Shown here: piece after piece, positions 1-7,084 of the stretch | Position numbering within the stretch: position 1 is the first letter of the stretch | Layout: each line of letters begins with the position of its first letter | IMG/VR virus record: IMGVR_UViG_3300025120_000480 | Span: 1-25,954 of that record | Length of the DNA: 25,954 bases | Reading direction: 5' to 3' (one strand) | Origin: a virus | Notes under the pieces: model-generated | Told to the model about the DNA's origin: nothing | The model's input: the letters and a program-made list of their open reading frames with translations, nothing else | Database searches by the model: none | Made by a program: the position numbers and the translations under genes

Positions 1-1
1 A

Positions 2-643
2 AAAGAAGATCATGCTAAAGCAAGTTTACAGGCATGCTTAGGTGAAGTTACAAATAAACTAAGTGCAAGCGAATTACAAGACATGGGAGTTTTAAGTAAC
101 TGTCATGTTAATGTAGTTCAACTAAAAGAAACAGCGGTATATAACAATTATCAAAGTGAGCTAACTTACTTAACAACAGATAAAGAACGTATGCAATATC
201 TTAGTAACTTTATTTCAACAGTTGCTGAATCTGGTAATACACTTGTATTAGTTGATAGAATTAAAAGCGGTGAGATAATTGCAGAAAATATACCTGGTGT
301 TACTTTTGTTAAAGGGGCTATGAAAGTCACTGACAGAAAGGACGCATATGATGAAATTAATGAAGCAACTAATAGCATCACTGTCGCAACCTACGGTGTG
401 GCTGCCGTTGGTATTAATATTCCACGTATATTTAACCTTATACTTCTTGAACCTGGGAAGTCGTTTGTTAGAGTTATCCAGTCAATAGGACGTGGAGTTC
501 GTAAAGCCGAAGACAAAGATTTTGTTCAAATTTGGGATGTGACAAGCACAGCCAAGTTTAGCAAAAAACATCTTACTGAACGTAAGAAATTTTATAAAGA
601 AGCTAATTATCCTTTTACTATTGAAAAGACTGATTGGCGTTAA
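2..643 (+). CDS. uvsW: UvsW-like SF2 DNA helicase, C-terminal part (5' truncated by window edge)
   Basis: The frame is open from nucleotide 2, so the gene begins outside the window; the first internal Met is at 83. The visible 213 residues form the second RecA-like lobe of a superfamily 2 helicase. ATYGVAAVGINIP is motif V-like and QSIGRGVRK is motif VI with its arginine finger. In T4, UvsW is a recombination/repair helicase that unwinds R-loops and branched DNA and helps switch origin-dependent to recombination-dependent replication. The Walker A and DExH lobe is not visible, so assignment rests on the C-lobe and the T4-like context. Generic DEAD/DEAH helicase is the alternative. Confidence 0.85.
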   Translation, partial: KEDHAKASLQACLGEVTNKLSASELQDMGVLSNCHVNVVQLKETAVYNNYQSELTYLTTDKERMQYLSNFISTVAESGNTLVLVDRIKSGEIIAENIPGVTFVKGAMKVTDRKDAYDEINEATNSITVATYGVAAVGINIPRIFNLILLEPGKSFVRVIQSIGRGVRKAEDKDFVQIWDVTSTAKFSKKHLTERKKFYKEANYPFTIEKTDWR

Positions 644-654
644 GAGAGAAATAA

Positions 655-1155
655 ATGAAAATATTAACCGTAGAAAACAAGACCTACGATTTGGATGAGA
701 TACCCGAGACGATTGATGACCTGAGATATGGCATCCTTGACTATACAAATCCAAGCAACGTAGATTATTATTTTATTCCATTGGTGTTCTTAGAAAGCTT
801 CTATGCACCAGCGGCAATATTACAAATTGGACAAGTAACTATTAGTATGCCACTTGATTGGCATATTGTTATATGTGATGCAGAAGTAGGCGATCCAGAA
901 GTAATGAGCCTTATGAGTCTAAATGATAGAGGATTTACAGCATTTGCATTTAATCCAATTACAGGATTTAAAGCAGAATATGTAGATATTTCAATTGTAA
1001 ACATATACAGTGATGTAAAATGGTATGCACCTAAACTAAAATATGGACACTTATTATGTGTTCCACTAAGTGACGAACCAAATTCACCATGTGTGTTATT
1101 TGTTAAAGATGCAAACAAGTTACCAGAAGTGCTTGACATAGGCGAGCTTTGGTAG
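655..1155 (+). CDS. hypothetical protein, 166 aa
   Basis: I do not recognise this protein. It starts 11 nt after uvsW behind a purine-rich AAGAGAG sequence, so the start looks sound. It is acidic, rich in hydrophobic beta-type segments (YYFIPLVFLE, DWHIVICDAEVGDPEVM), and has no signal peptide or clear membrane helix. A central stretch with CDAEVGDPEVMSLMSLNDRG looks like a conserved core. The 3' end carries a TTGACA-type promoter (1133-1161) for the next operon. Its place directly behind uvsW suggests co-transcription with it; function is unknown. Confidence 0.8.
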   Translation: MKILTVENKTYDLDEIPETIDDLRYGILDYTNPSNVDYYFIPLVFLESFYAPAAILQIGQVTISMPLDWHIVICDAEVGDPEVMSLMSLNDRGFTAFAFNPITGFKAEYVDISIVNIYSDVKWYAPKLKYGHLLCVPLSDEPNSPCVLFVKDANKLPEVLDIGELW

Positions 1156-1161
1156 TATAGT
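1133..1161 (+). promoter_or_regulatory. sigma70-type promoter for the 1272-3133 operon
   Basis: TTGACA at 1133-1138, a 17-bp spacer, then TATAGT at 1156-1161 (11 of 12 consensus bases). It lies across the stop codon of the upstream gene. The predicted +1 near 1168 is about 104 nt ahead of the ATG at 1272. Confidence 0.65.
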
Positions 1162-1275
1162 ATGTATTGGGCATGGTATAGCAAATTAAGAAAACAAGGT
1201 TATCCTTGGTGGAATTGTTTGTTATGGGCTCGATATAATAATAAGCATTACGATATAGATGGAAATTATAAATGA
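1162..1275 (+). CDS. possible Trp/Tyr-rich mini-protein, 37 aa
   Basis: An open frame of 37 codons begins MYWAWYSKLRKQGYPWWN and ends with a TGA that overlaps the next ATG (ATGA), the coupling style used elsewhere in this genome. It has five Trp and five Tyr, with a basic, aromatic composition. Against it: no Shine-Dalgarno is seen and its ATG lies upstream of the predicted +1 of the 1133 promoter, so only read-through RNA from uvsW could express it. It may be just the leader of the next gene. Confidence 0.3.
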   Translation: MYWAWYSKLRKQGYPWWNCLLWARYNNKHYDIDGNYK

Positions 1276-1730
1276 GTAAGTTAAGCATCAAAGAGGAAAT
1301 GAGATCAATTGATCAAAAAGATCGAGCTTGGTATGATAGTCTTACAGATGATGAGAAAAAGAAACTTGGCTTATGGTTATTAATGCGTTATACAAGCAAT
1401 GCAGGCGGCAAGCATGCAGAACATTATTTAGAATGGACTAATGAAGCGGTTAATGTGCATTTTAACACAATAAGAAAACACCCGCAGTTGCAATATCAGT
1501 TGCTACAATTGGTTGGAGTAGGTTCTACGGTATTCCATCCTTGGATAGCACCAGGTAAAGCAGGTAAGAAAAATAAATTACAAAGTTGGTTTGTAGAAAA
1601 TTATTCACATCTAAATGATGATGAAATTGATATTATGTTAAGCAGTAGCAAAGATGAAATCAAAGCATTGCTACGTGAATATGGATTAAAGGATAAAGAA
1701 ATAAAAGACCTAATCGGCAAACTCAAATAA
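1272..1730 (+). CDS. conserved phage protein, possible clamp-loader small-subunit-like (gp62-like)
   Basis: This is a 152-aa, helix-rich, charged protein. Its layout is FYD/YDSL-x-DEKKKLGLWLLMRY near the N-terminus, a central helix around HYLEWTNEAVNVHFNTIRKHP, then VFHPWIAPGKAGKKNK and a C-terminal charged helix pair. The segment PxGKxxKxxKLQSW recalls T4 gp62 (PRGKRYGKW), and the size is near T4 gp62 (187 aa). The match is weak and no gp44 ATPase is next door, so I leave the symbol blank. It overlaps its downstream partner by one base (TAATG) and heads the operon of zinc-finger and polymerase-like proteins. Confidence 0.8.
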   Translation: MSKLSIKEEMRSIDQKDRAWYDSLTDDEKKKLGLWLLMRYTSNAGGKHAEHYLEWTNEAVNVHFNTIRKHPQLQYQLLQLVGVGSTVFHPWIAPGKAGKKNKLQSWFVENYSHLNDDEIDIMLSSSKDEIKALLREYGLKDKEIKDLIGKLK

Positions 1731-1888
1731 TGGAAGAAATAATAATTTATGTTGACACTGAAGGCGTATCTTGTATGGGCGAGGACAATAGTCATCCTAA
1801 AGTTTATTACTCTGTTCCTGAAGAAGGATATGTAGTGTGTGGATATTGCGGTATTAAGTTTGCGAGAAAGAAAGATAAAGATGTTTAA
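1730..1888 (+). CDS. CHCC-type (NDUFS6-like) zinc-finger protein, 52 aa
   Basis: This small gene has a start overlapping the previous stop (TAATG) and its stop overlaps the next gene by 8 nt. The protein reads V-S-C15-M-G, then SHPKVYY (His22), then VVCGYCGIKF (Cys37, Cys40). That is the C-x6-H-P-x-V-Y-x(n)-C-x2-C-x2-F signature of the zf-CHCC family. Cellular members are the mitochondrial complex I subunit NDUFS6 and small proteins common in Alphaproteobacteria. All four predicted metal ligands are present and the chain is little more than the domain. A phage copy suggests capture from an alphaproteobacterial host, perhaps as an adaptor or DNA-associated factor; that role is inference. Confidence 0.75.
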   Translation: MEEIIIYVDTEGVSCMGEDNSHPKVYYSVPEEGYVVCGYCGIKFARKKDKDV

Positions 1889-2552
1889 ATGTGAATATTG
1901 TAATAAAGTATTTAAACGTGAAAACACATTGTCAGTTCATATGTGCGAACGTAAACGCAGATATATGGCCAAAGAAGATAAAGATGTGCAACTTGCCTAT
2001 AGGTCATACCAATTGTTTTATCGCATAGGAACAAATGCAAAAGGTGCCAAGACATTTGATGATTTTGCATCAAGTCAGTATTATACTGCATTTGTAAAAT
2101 ATGCAAAATATTGTATAGAATTACGCATAGATGATGTTCCTGAATATACACGTTGGTTATTAAAGAATCAAGTAAGAATTGATAGATGGACAAGCGATAG
2201 AAATTTTGCGTCTTGGATTAAAACAAGATTAAAAACAGAAAGTCCAGACAGAGCTATTGAAAGAACAGTTTTATTCTTAAAAGAATGGAGCGATGAATCC
2301 GGACACAATTGGAACGAATACTTCCGCACAGTGGCGCCAAATCTTGCTGTATTTCACATTTGTAGTGGTAAGATTAGTCCATGGATAGTATATGGAAGTT
2401 CGCAAGCACAAGGGCTATTAGACAAGCTCTCAACCGAACAAATACAAATGGTAACAGACTACATAGACCCATATCATTGGCAAAGAGTAATGAAAACAAA
2501 TGCTGAAGATTTTACATGGGTAGAAGGAATTTTAGAAGAGGCAAATTTATGA
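1881..2552 (+). CDS. C2H2-like zinc-finger protein, 223 aa
   Basis: I choose ATG 1881 over the upstream in-frame ATG at 1839 because it puts the zinc finger (MFKCEYCNKVFKRE) at the N-terminus and gives only an 8-nt overlap with the CHCC gene. Cys4 and Cys7 plus His20 and Cys22 (SVHMCERKRR) can form a C2HC finger. The remainder is a soluble alpha/beta domain with many aromatic residues (FDDFASSQYYTAFVKYAKY; SPWIVYGSS; DYIDPYHWQRVMK). No known enzyme motif is visible. I believe similar zinc-finger proteins are common as conserved unknowns in marine T4-like phages. ATGA overlap with the Pol III-like gene suggests they work together. Confidence 0.85.
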   Translation: MFKCEYCNKVFKRENTLSVHMCERKRRYMAKEDKDVQLAYRSYQLFYRIGTNAKGAKTFDDFASSQYYTAFVKYAKYCIELRIDDVPEYTRWLLKNQVRIDRWTSDRNFASWIKTRLKTESPDRAIERTVLFLKEWSDESGHNWNEYFRTVAPNLAVFHICSGKISPWIVYGSSQAQGLLDKLSTEQIQMVTDYIDPYHWQRVMKTNAEDFTWVEGILEEANL

Positions 2553-3133
2553 TAGTAAACACAGATATTGACATTGATGTAGCAGATAGAAATAAGTTAT
2601 TAGACTTAATTAAACATACACCTGCAATGATTAATGACAATGGCAGACGTAAGAAGCATAACACTGGTGTATACTTCCATGAAATGCCAAGTGATCCATT
2701 TACAGGGTTAAGCACAATAGATCATAAAGAAGCAGAAACCAAAGGTTATTTTAAATTAGATGTGTTAAATGTAAGTGTTTACAAAGATGTTGAAAGTTAT
2801 GAACAATTAGATAAATTACTTGCAATGGAACCAATGTGGGATTTGCTTGAACACAAAGAAGTAGTTGAAAACCTATTTCATATACATGCACATTATGGTA
2901 TTGTAAGTAAAATGAAACCTACTAGTGTTGAAGAACTAGCGGCCGTGCTGGCAATTATTAGACCAGCTAAACGTGGGTTGTTAGGAAAAGATTGGAATAC
3001 AGTCTTTGCTACAGTATGGGATAAGCCTACAGATGGAACATATTATTTTAAAAAAGCACACGCAATAAGTTATGCAATGGCTATTGTATTACAGCTTAAT
3101 ATGTTGGTTATGGGTTTTTCTTTAAAAGACTAA
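2549..3133 (+). CDS. miniature C-family DNA polymerase (Pol III alpha/DnaE)-like protein, 194 aa
   Basis: ATG 2549 (ATGA overlap with the upstream stop) is preferred to the in-frame ATG 33 nt upstream because homology starts here. Motifs occur in the same order as in the DnaE palm. DIDID at 6-10, followed by ADR, resembles the DxD of the DFDIDF block. NTGVY at 38-42 follows. GYFKLDVL with Asp71 resembles the GLVKFDFLGL block holding the third catalytic Asp. MKPTSVEELAAVLAIIRP at 122-139 resembles the block before RPGP. FKKAHAISYA at 167-176 resembles FNKSHSAAYAL. DnaE is about 1,100 aa, so PHP, most fingers, beta-binding and OB domains are absent. Whether it polymerises DNA is unknown; a degenerate palm used for binding or regulation is possible. 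Its 3' end overlaps the convergent gene by 26 nt. Confidence 0.8.
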   Translation: MIVNTDIDIDVADRNKLLDLIKHTPAMINDNGRRKKHNTGVYFHEMPSDPFTGLSTIDHKEAETKGYFKLDVLNVSVYKDVESYEQLDKLLAMEPMWDLLEHKEVVENLFHIHAHYGIVSKMKPTSVEELAAVLAIIRPAKRGLLGKDWNTVFATVWDKPTDGTYYFKKAHAISYAMAIVLQLNMLVMGFSLKD

Positions 3134-3479
3134 TATTACGTCTTTTAATTCTTTTAGTAATACTATCACTCAATCTCACTTCAGGCCCAGCAATTACTTC
3201 CATTTGTTTTATATTAAAACTTTGGCTAGTATAACTAAACGGCCATCTATTTAAAAGTGCTATATTAATAGGCAACTTTCTATTTGTCTCCCACCACCAT
3301 TCATCACCAAGTGCTAAAAACTTTTGTCTTTCAGAATTGGTTTGAATTCTATCGTAAACATACATAGTAGCAATTTGGTTATCAATATTTTGCATAATTC
3401 CCAGATACTCATTGCCTGCATATTCAATTACAGTCAAAAACGGAAATTCTTCTAATAATGTTTGATATTTTTTTATCAT
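3108..3479 (-). CDS. conserved hypothetical protein, 123 aa (only minus-strand gene)
   Basis: The frame could start at 3533, but the Met at 3479 (MIKKYQTLLEEFPFLTVIEY) is where protein-like sequence begins; the extra 18 residues are basic and read across the divergent promoter. The protein has an N-terminal helix, beta-rich segments (GNEYLGIMQNIDNQIATMYVY) and a basic C-terminal tail (SITKRIKRRN). WWWETNRKLPINI looks like a conserved core. It resembles a recurrent unknown of marine T4-like phages; function is not known. No Shine-Dalgarno precedes the ATG. It converges with the Pol III-like gene and diverges from 3546. Confidence 0.75.
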   Translation of the reverse strand: MIKKYQTLLEEFPFLTVIEYAGNEYLGIMQNIDNQIATMYVYDRIQTNSERQKFLALGDEWWWETNRKLPINIALLNRWPFSYTSQSFNIKQMEVIAGPEVRLSDSITKRIKRRNISLLKKNP

Positions 3480-3518
3480 TGTATATATATTTATTTTAAA
3501 TTTTTTCTGTGGTTTTTG

Positions 3519-3526
3519 CATAAATA
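3519..3526 (+). promoter_or_regulatory. T4-type late promoter CATAAATA
   Basis: CATAAATACA has one mismatch to the T4 late box TATAAATA. It lies 20 nt upstream of the ATG at 3546, with an AGGAGA Shine-Dalgarno in between. The -35 region is not needed by the phage late sigma (gp55). Confidence 0.65.
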
Positions 3527-3545
3527 CATACACAGGAGAACATGA

Positions 3546-4379
3546 ATGTCAAATTACGCAACCACTTATAATATTAATCAAACAGGCGACCTTTACGCCG
3601 TTGATGCCACTAGTAGCAAAGTAGGACTAGGCAACTATGCTTCATCTACTGGCACTACTATAAACGCTCCTGTTAATTACAGGTTCTTAAAGCTATTTAC
3701 CGGTTTAGATAATGAGTTCTTTTTTTACATTAAGAACATAGATCGTAAACCAATACAGTTGCAAGGACATACTATTACTGCTAATGTAGTTAATAGAGAA
3801 ACCCAGGCAAAATTATTATCAAAGAAATGTCAAATTGTTGACTATGATGAAGGCAAAGTTAAACTGGTTATTACATCCGGTGAAATGGCTGCAATTCAAA
3901 ACGGCTTCCTTGATCTAGTATTTACCTACGTAAATTCTCAAGGTTTAAATCTTCCATTATTTGTTGATCAGAACCTTAGACCAAACTATACAATAGAAGT
4001 AAGTAATCAAACACAAAGTATTCCACTACTATCCGCAGAAACAACTACATTTGTTACTAGAGTAGAAGGAACAGATACATATCATTACAGTAGTCATCTA
4101 CCAGGACCTGGTGCAAAGAACAAGGTTAACGGAATGGTTACATTGGCAGTATATGCCACTAACTACACAGGTAACTTTTTTATACAAGGTTCACTAGAAG
4201 AAAACCCAGCAGAAACTGATTGGTTTAATATTATATTAGGGACTTACACTGAAGAACATTATCCATATATCAACCAAACTGGCATTGATCCATGGACATT
4301 TAGAACTAATATTAAATATCTTAGAGCAAGATTCACACAAACACAAGGAACACTTGACAAAGTCATCATAAGAGTGTAG
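3546..4379 (+). CDS. virion structural protein, 277 aa
   Basis: A strong Shine-Dalgarno (AGGAGA) and late box lie just upstream. The protein is beta-rich and Asn/Thr-rich, with no signal peptide. Residues of about 50-130 (FFFYIKNIDRKPIQLQGHTI ... VKLVITSGEMAAIQNGFLD) look like an immunoglobulin/BppU-type beta sandwich, as seen in baseplate or fibre attachment proteins. The C-terminal half (VTLAVYATNYTGNFFIQGSL ... WFNIILGTY) resembles a carbohydrate-binding or discoidin-like beta domain. Late expression and composition favour a virion surface or baseplate protein. The exact position in the particle cannot be told. Confidence 0.8.
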   Translation: MSNYATTYNINQTGDLYAVDATSSKVGLGNYASSTGTTINAPVNYRFLKLFTGLDNEFFFYIKNIDRKPIQLQGHTITANVVNRETQAKLLSKKCQIVDYDEGKVKLVITSGEMAAIQNGFLDLVFTYVNSQGLNLPLFVDQNLRPNYTIEVSNQTQSIPLLSAETTTFVTRVEGTDTYHYSSHLPGPGAKNKVNGMVTLAVYATNYTGNFFIQGSLEENPAETDWFNIILGTYTEEHYPYINQTGIDPWTFRTNIKYLRARFTQTQGTLDKVIIRV

Positions 4380-4382
4380 TAT
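4354..4382 (+). promoter_or_regulatory. sigma70-type promoter for primase, +1 at or near the start codon
   Basis: TTGACA at 4354-4359, a 17-bp spacer and TAGTAT at 4377-4382 (10 of 12 bases). It sits across the stop codon of the virion gene. The start of TTGACA is exactly 35 nt before the ATG at 4389, so a leaderless message is predicted. Confidence 0.55.
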
Positions 4383-4388
4383 ATACAC

Positions 4389-5396
4389 ATGAGCTTAATG
4401 ATCGACTACGTTAGAAATCTGGTTCCAGTTAACTGGAAACAAAGTCCAAGTGGCTGGACTTCTGGAAATTGTCCTATGTGTATAACAAATGGACAATCAA
4501 GACCAGATACACGTGGACGAGGTGGTTTTCATTTTGAAGATGATAAATTTCAATATCATTGTTTTAATTGTCATTATAAAACAGGGTTTTCGCCTGGTAA
4601 TAAAATTAATGATAGATTAAAAAAACTATTAGTGCAATTTGGTGCAGATCCTACACAAGTGCAACGGTTACAACTAGAGTTGTTACGTGAACAAGATATT
4701 GCACAAACATTAATGGTGCAAGAGCGTAGAAAGACACTAGTAATTGATTGGCCTACAGTAGCATTGCCAGACGATGCTAAACCTTTTATGGAACATACAC
4801 CAACTACTGATTGGACAGAAGCAGTAACATATCTAACAGATAGAGGATTTGATATAACAGATCCTAGGCTGATGTATAGCCCTGCTAAATTGCCTGCTAG
4901 AATGTTCAAACGTTTTGTAGTTCCATTTTATTATAAAGGTAATGTTGTAGGATATACAGCAAGATGGATAGGTAATCCACCAGATAAAATGCCAAAATAT
5001 TTTAATCAACAACCACCTAAAAATTTTGTGTATGGATTGGATAGACAGCATGCTGACAAAGAAATTGTTATATTGACAGAAGGCCCATTAGATGCTATAA
5101 TAACAGATGGAATCAGTGCAGGCACTAATACTATTAGCGATGAACAAGCAGACGTTATTTTAAGTTTAAACAAACAAATTGTTGTGTTACCTGATGCCGA
5201 TAAGGCAGGCATGCAAATGGTTAACGCAGCAGTTAAGTATGGTTGGAGTGTTGCATTTCCTGAATGGGAAGATTGCAATGATGCCGGCGATGCCTTAACA
5301 AAATACGGTAGATTATTTACAGTGCGTAGTATATTAAATAGTGCGGTAAGTAACCCAACAAAAATACAAGTTTTAGGAAGGAATTATTGTAAATGA
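4389..5396 (+). CDS. 61: DNA primase (T4 gp61-like)
   Basis: This 335-aa primase makes RNA primers for lagging-strand synthesis together with the gp41 helicase encoded next. It has an N-terminal zinc ribbon (C28-PM-C31 and C58-FN-C61) and a central basic region. A TOPRIM domain follows with Glu231 in LTEGPLDAI and Asp269/Asp271 in VVLPDADKAGMQ. Length agrees with T4 gp61 (about 340 aa). The first Met (4389) and Met4 (4398) are both possible starts; neither has a Shine-Dalgarno, which is unusual here. The gene overlaps gp41 by 4 nt (ATGA). A perfect sigma70 consensus lies inside its TOPRIM codons at 5073-5101. Confidence 0.93.
   Translation: MSLMIDYVRNLVPVNWKQSPSGWTSGNCPMCITNGQSRPDTRGRGGFHFEDDKFQYHCFNCHYKTGFSPGNKINDRLKKLLVQFGADPTQVQRLQLELLREQDIAQTLMVQERRKTLVIDWPTVALPDDAKPFMEHTPTTDWTEAVTYLTDRGFDITDPRLMYSPAKLPARMFKRFVVPFYYKGNVVGYTARWIGNPPDKMPKYFNQQPPKNFVYGLDRQHADKEIVILTEGPLDAIITDGISAGTNTISDEQADVILSLNKQIVVLPDADKAGMQMVNAAVKYGWSVAFPEWEDCNDAGDALTKYGRLFTVRSILNSAVSNPTKIQVLGRNYCK
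5073..5101 (+). promoter_or_regulatory. perfect-consensus sigma70 promoter inside primase gene
   Basis: TTGACA at 5073-5078, a 17-bp spacer and TATAAT at 5096-5101: 12 of 12 consensus bases. It overlaps the codons for the TOPRIM Glu/Asp motif. It could drive gp41 separately, with a start near 5108, about 285 nt upstream of the helicase ATG. Confidence 0.5.
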
Positions 5397-6790
5397 GTGA
5401 ACAAAAAGAATACACACTAGAACTACAAAAATTATTTGTAGAGTTTTTGGCACATGATCAAGATTTATTTGTTCGTGTAAATGGTATATGTAATTCAGAA
5501 TACTTTACAAGGGAATTACGTAAAACAGTAGAGTTCATTCAAGACCATGCAAACGAATATGGTGCATTACCAACACATGAGCAGATTGTAGCAACAACTG
5601 GGTTGGAATTGCAAAGTTTAAAAGATATTGATCCTAGACATCACGATTGGTTTATAGACGAGTTTGAAACATTTTGTAAACATAAGGCATTAGAAAGTGC
5701 TATATTAACTTCAACTGATTTACTTGAACAAGGTGAGTTTGGTGCAGTTGAGAAAATGATTAAAGATGCTGTAGGTATTGGACTTGCTAAACACATGGGA
5801 ACAGATTATTGGGAAAACCCAATGGAACGCATCGAACGTGTTCGTAACCAACGAGGTGGAACAAGCACAGGTTGGACTGAAATTGATAAAAAATTATATG
5901 GTGGATTTAATAGAGGCGAATTAAATATATTTGCTGCACCATCAGGTGGTGGTAAGAGTTTGTTTTTGCAGAACTTAGCATTAAACTGGGCATTAGAAGG
6001 ACATAATGTATTATATATTAGTTTGGAACTTAGTGAAGAACTATGCAGTATGCGACTTGATAGTATGCTTACAGGATATAATACAAAAGAAGTATTTAAA
6101 AATGCAGAAGATGTTGGATTAAAGGTAGGAGCAATTAGTAAAAAAGCAGGTAATTTACAAATTGTGCAAATGCCAAATGGTGTAACAATTAATGATGTAA
6201 ATAGTTACATGAAAGAGTTTGAAGTAAAGAACAATGTTAAATTAGATGCAGTATTACTTGATTATTTAGATTTAATGATGCCAGCACAACGTAAAGTTCC
6301 ACCAAGCGACTTGTTTATTAAAGATAAATTTGTATCTGAAGAGTTGCGTAACTTTGCAGTAGAAAAAGATTTATTATTTGCAACAGCATCTCAGTTAAAT
6401 AGAGCGGCAGTAGAAGAAGTAGAATTTGATCATTCGCATATTGCAGGTGGTATTAGTAAAATTCAAACAGCTGATAACGTAATTGGTATATTTACAAGCA
6501 CAGCAATGCGTGAACGTGGAAGATATCAAATTCAATTTATGAAAACACGTAGTAGTGCAGGTGTTGGACAAAAAGTTGATTTAGCATTTGATATTGCAGG
6601 CTTACGTATAACAGATCTGCCAGAAGATGAAGAAGGAACAACAATGCATCAACCTAGTGCAATGATGGATAAAATAAAAAGAAATACAAATGTAACGCAC
6701 CAAGAAAAAACTATTGCAGAAGAGAGCATTATTGAAGATACTGACGCTACCGACAGATTACGCAATATGTTGAAAAAAGTCAACAAATAA
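5393..6790 (+). CDS. 41: replicative DNA helicase (T4 gp41-like, DnaB family)
   Basis: This 465-aa DnaB/RecA-fold helicase forms the hexameric motor of the T4 primosome. The N-terminal helical domain (about 1-130) is followed by a linker and the RecA core. Walker A is AAPSGGGKS with Lys188. Walker B is AVLLDYLDLM with Asp289. ATASQLNRAA at about 338-347 is the DnaB-type sensor/loop segment (motif H3), and later MKTRSSAGVG carries the arginine-finger region. Length matches T4 gp41 (475 aa). ATGA overlap with primase shows translational coupling. The acidic C-terminal tail (about 410-465) is probably the flexible loader-binding end. Confidence 0.95.
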   Translation: MSEQKEYTLELQKLFVEFLAHDQDLFVRVNGICNSEYFTRELRKTVEFIQDHANEYGALPTHEQIVATTGLELQSLKDIDPRHHDWFIDEFETFCKHKALESAILTSTDLLEQGEFGAVEKMIKDAVGIGLAKHMGTDYWENPMERIERVRNQRGGTSTGWTEIDKKLYGGFNRGELNIFAAPSGGGKSLFLQNLALNWALEGHNVLYISLELSEELCSMRLDSMLTGYNTKEVFKNAEDVGLKVGAISKKAGNLQIVQMPNGVTINDVNSYMKEFEVKNNVKLDAVLLDYLDLMMPAQRKVPPSDLFIKDKFVSEELRNFAVEKDLLFATASQLNRAAVEEVEFDHSHIAGGISKIQTADNVIGIFTSTAMRERGRYQIQFMKTRSSAGVGQKVDLAFDIAGLRITDLPEDEEGTTMHQPSAMMDKIKRNTNVTHQEKTIAEESIIEDTDATDRLRNMLKKVNK

Positions 6791-6800
6791 CAGTAGAATA

Positions 6801-6808
6801 GATAAATA
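6801..6808 (+). promoter_or_regulatory. T4-type late promoter GATAAATA
   Basis: GATAAATACA lies in the 45-nt gap after gp41, 28 nt before the ATG at 6836. It separates the replication genes from the downstream operon. Confidence 0.55.
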
Positions 6809-6835
6809 CAAGTAATAACAGTTGGAGTTGAGCTG

Positions 6836-7084
6836 ATGAAAAAAAGAACACGTAGTTTATTAGAAGAAATTAATAATCTATCACCTACAAAAGATAGAAT
6901 TAATATACTAGAATCACGTGGCACTAATGCCATTAGTGCAATTATGAATGTATTAGAAATGGTAGATACAAATTATAGTTCAGAAGACGCTCAAGACATC
7001 CAAAAAAGAATAATGCTTAGTATTAAAAACAGAGATCCTGAACGTTTTAATAGAGGTATTAAGAATTTAAGGAATAAAAAATGA
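6836..7084 (+). CDS. conserved hypothetical protein, 82 aa
   Basis: This small helical protein begins MKKRTRSLLEEINNLSPTKD and ends with basic residues. A GGAG Shine-Dalgarno precedes it, and its stop overlaps the next start (AATGA-type, 4 nt). The segments ILESRGTNAISAIMNVLEMV and NRDPERFNRGIKNLRNKK look like the conserved core of a family I associate with T4-like marine phages near gp41. No enzymatic motif is present. Its late box and coupling to the nucleotidyltransferase gene suggest a partner or adaptor role; that is inference. Confidence 0.8.
   Translation: MKKRTRSLLEEINNLSPTKDRINILESRGTNAISAIMNVLEMVDTNYSSEDAQDIQKRIMLSIKNRDPERFNRGIKNLRNKK

Noticed and set aside
1839-1880. Upstream in-frame ATG for the C2H2-like zinc-finger gene
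   Set aside because: It would overlap the CHCC gene by 50 nt and adds 14 residues that do not look like part of the domain; ATG 1881 starts at the zinc finger.
2516-2548. Upstream in-frame ATG for the Pol III-like gene
   Set aside because: The ATGA junction at 2549 matches the coupling style of the genome, and the extra 11 residues are basic shadow of the previous gene.
5883-5917. TTGATA-17-TTTAAT inside gp41
   Set aside because: 10 of 12 bases but AT-rich, far from any start on the + strand, and weaker than the true TTGACA sites.
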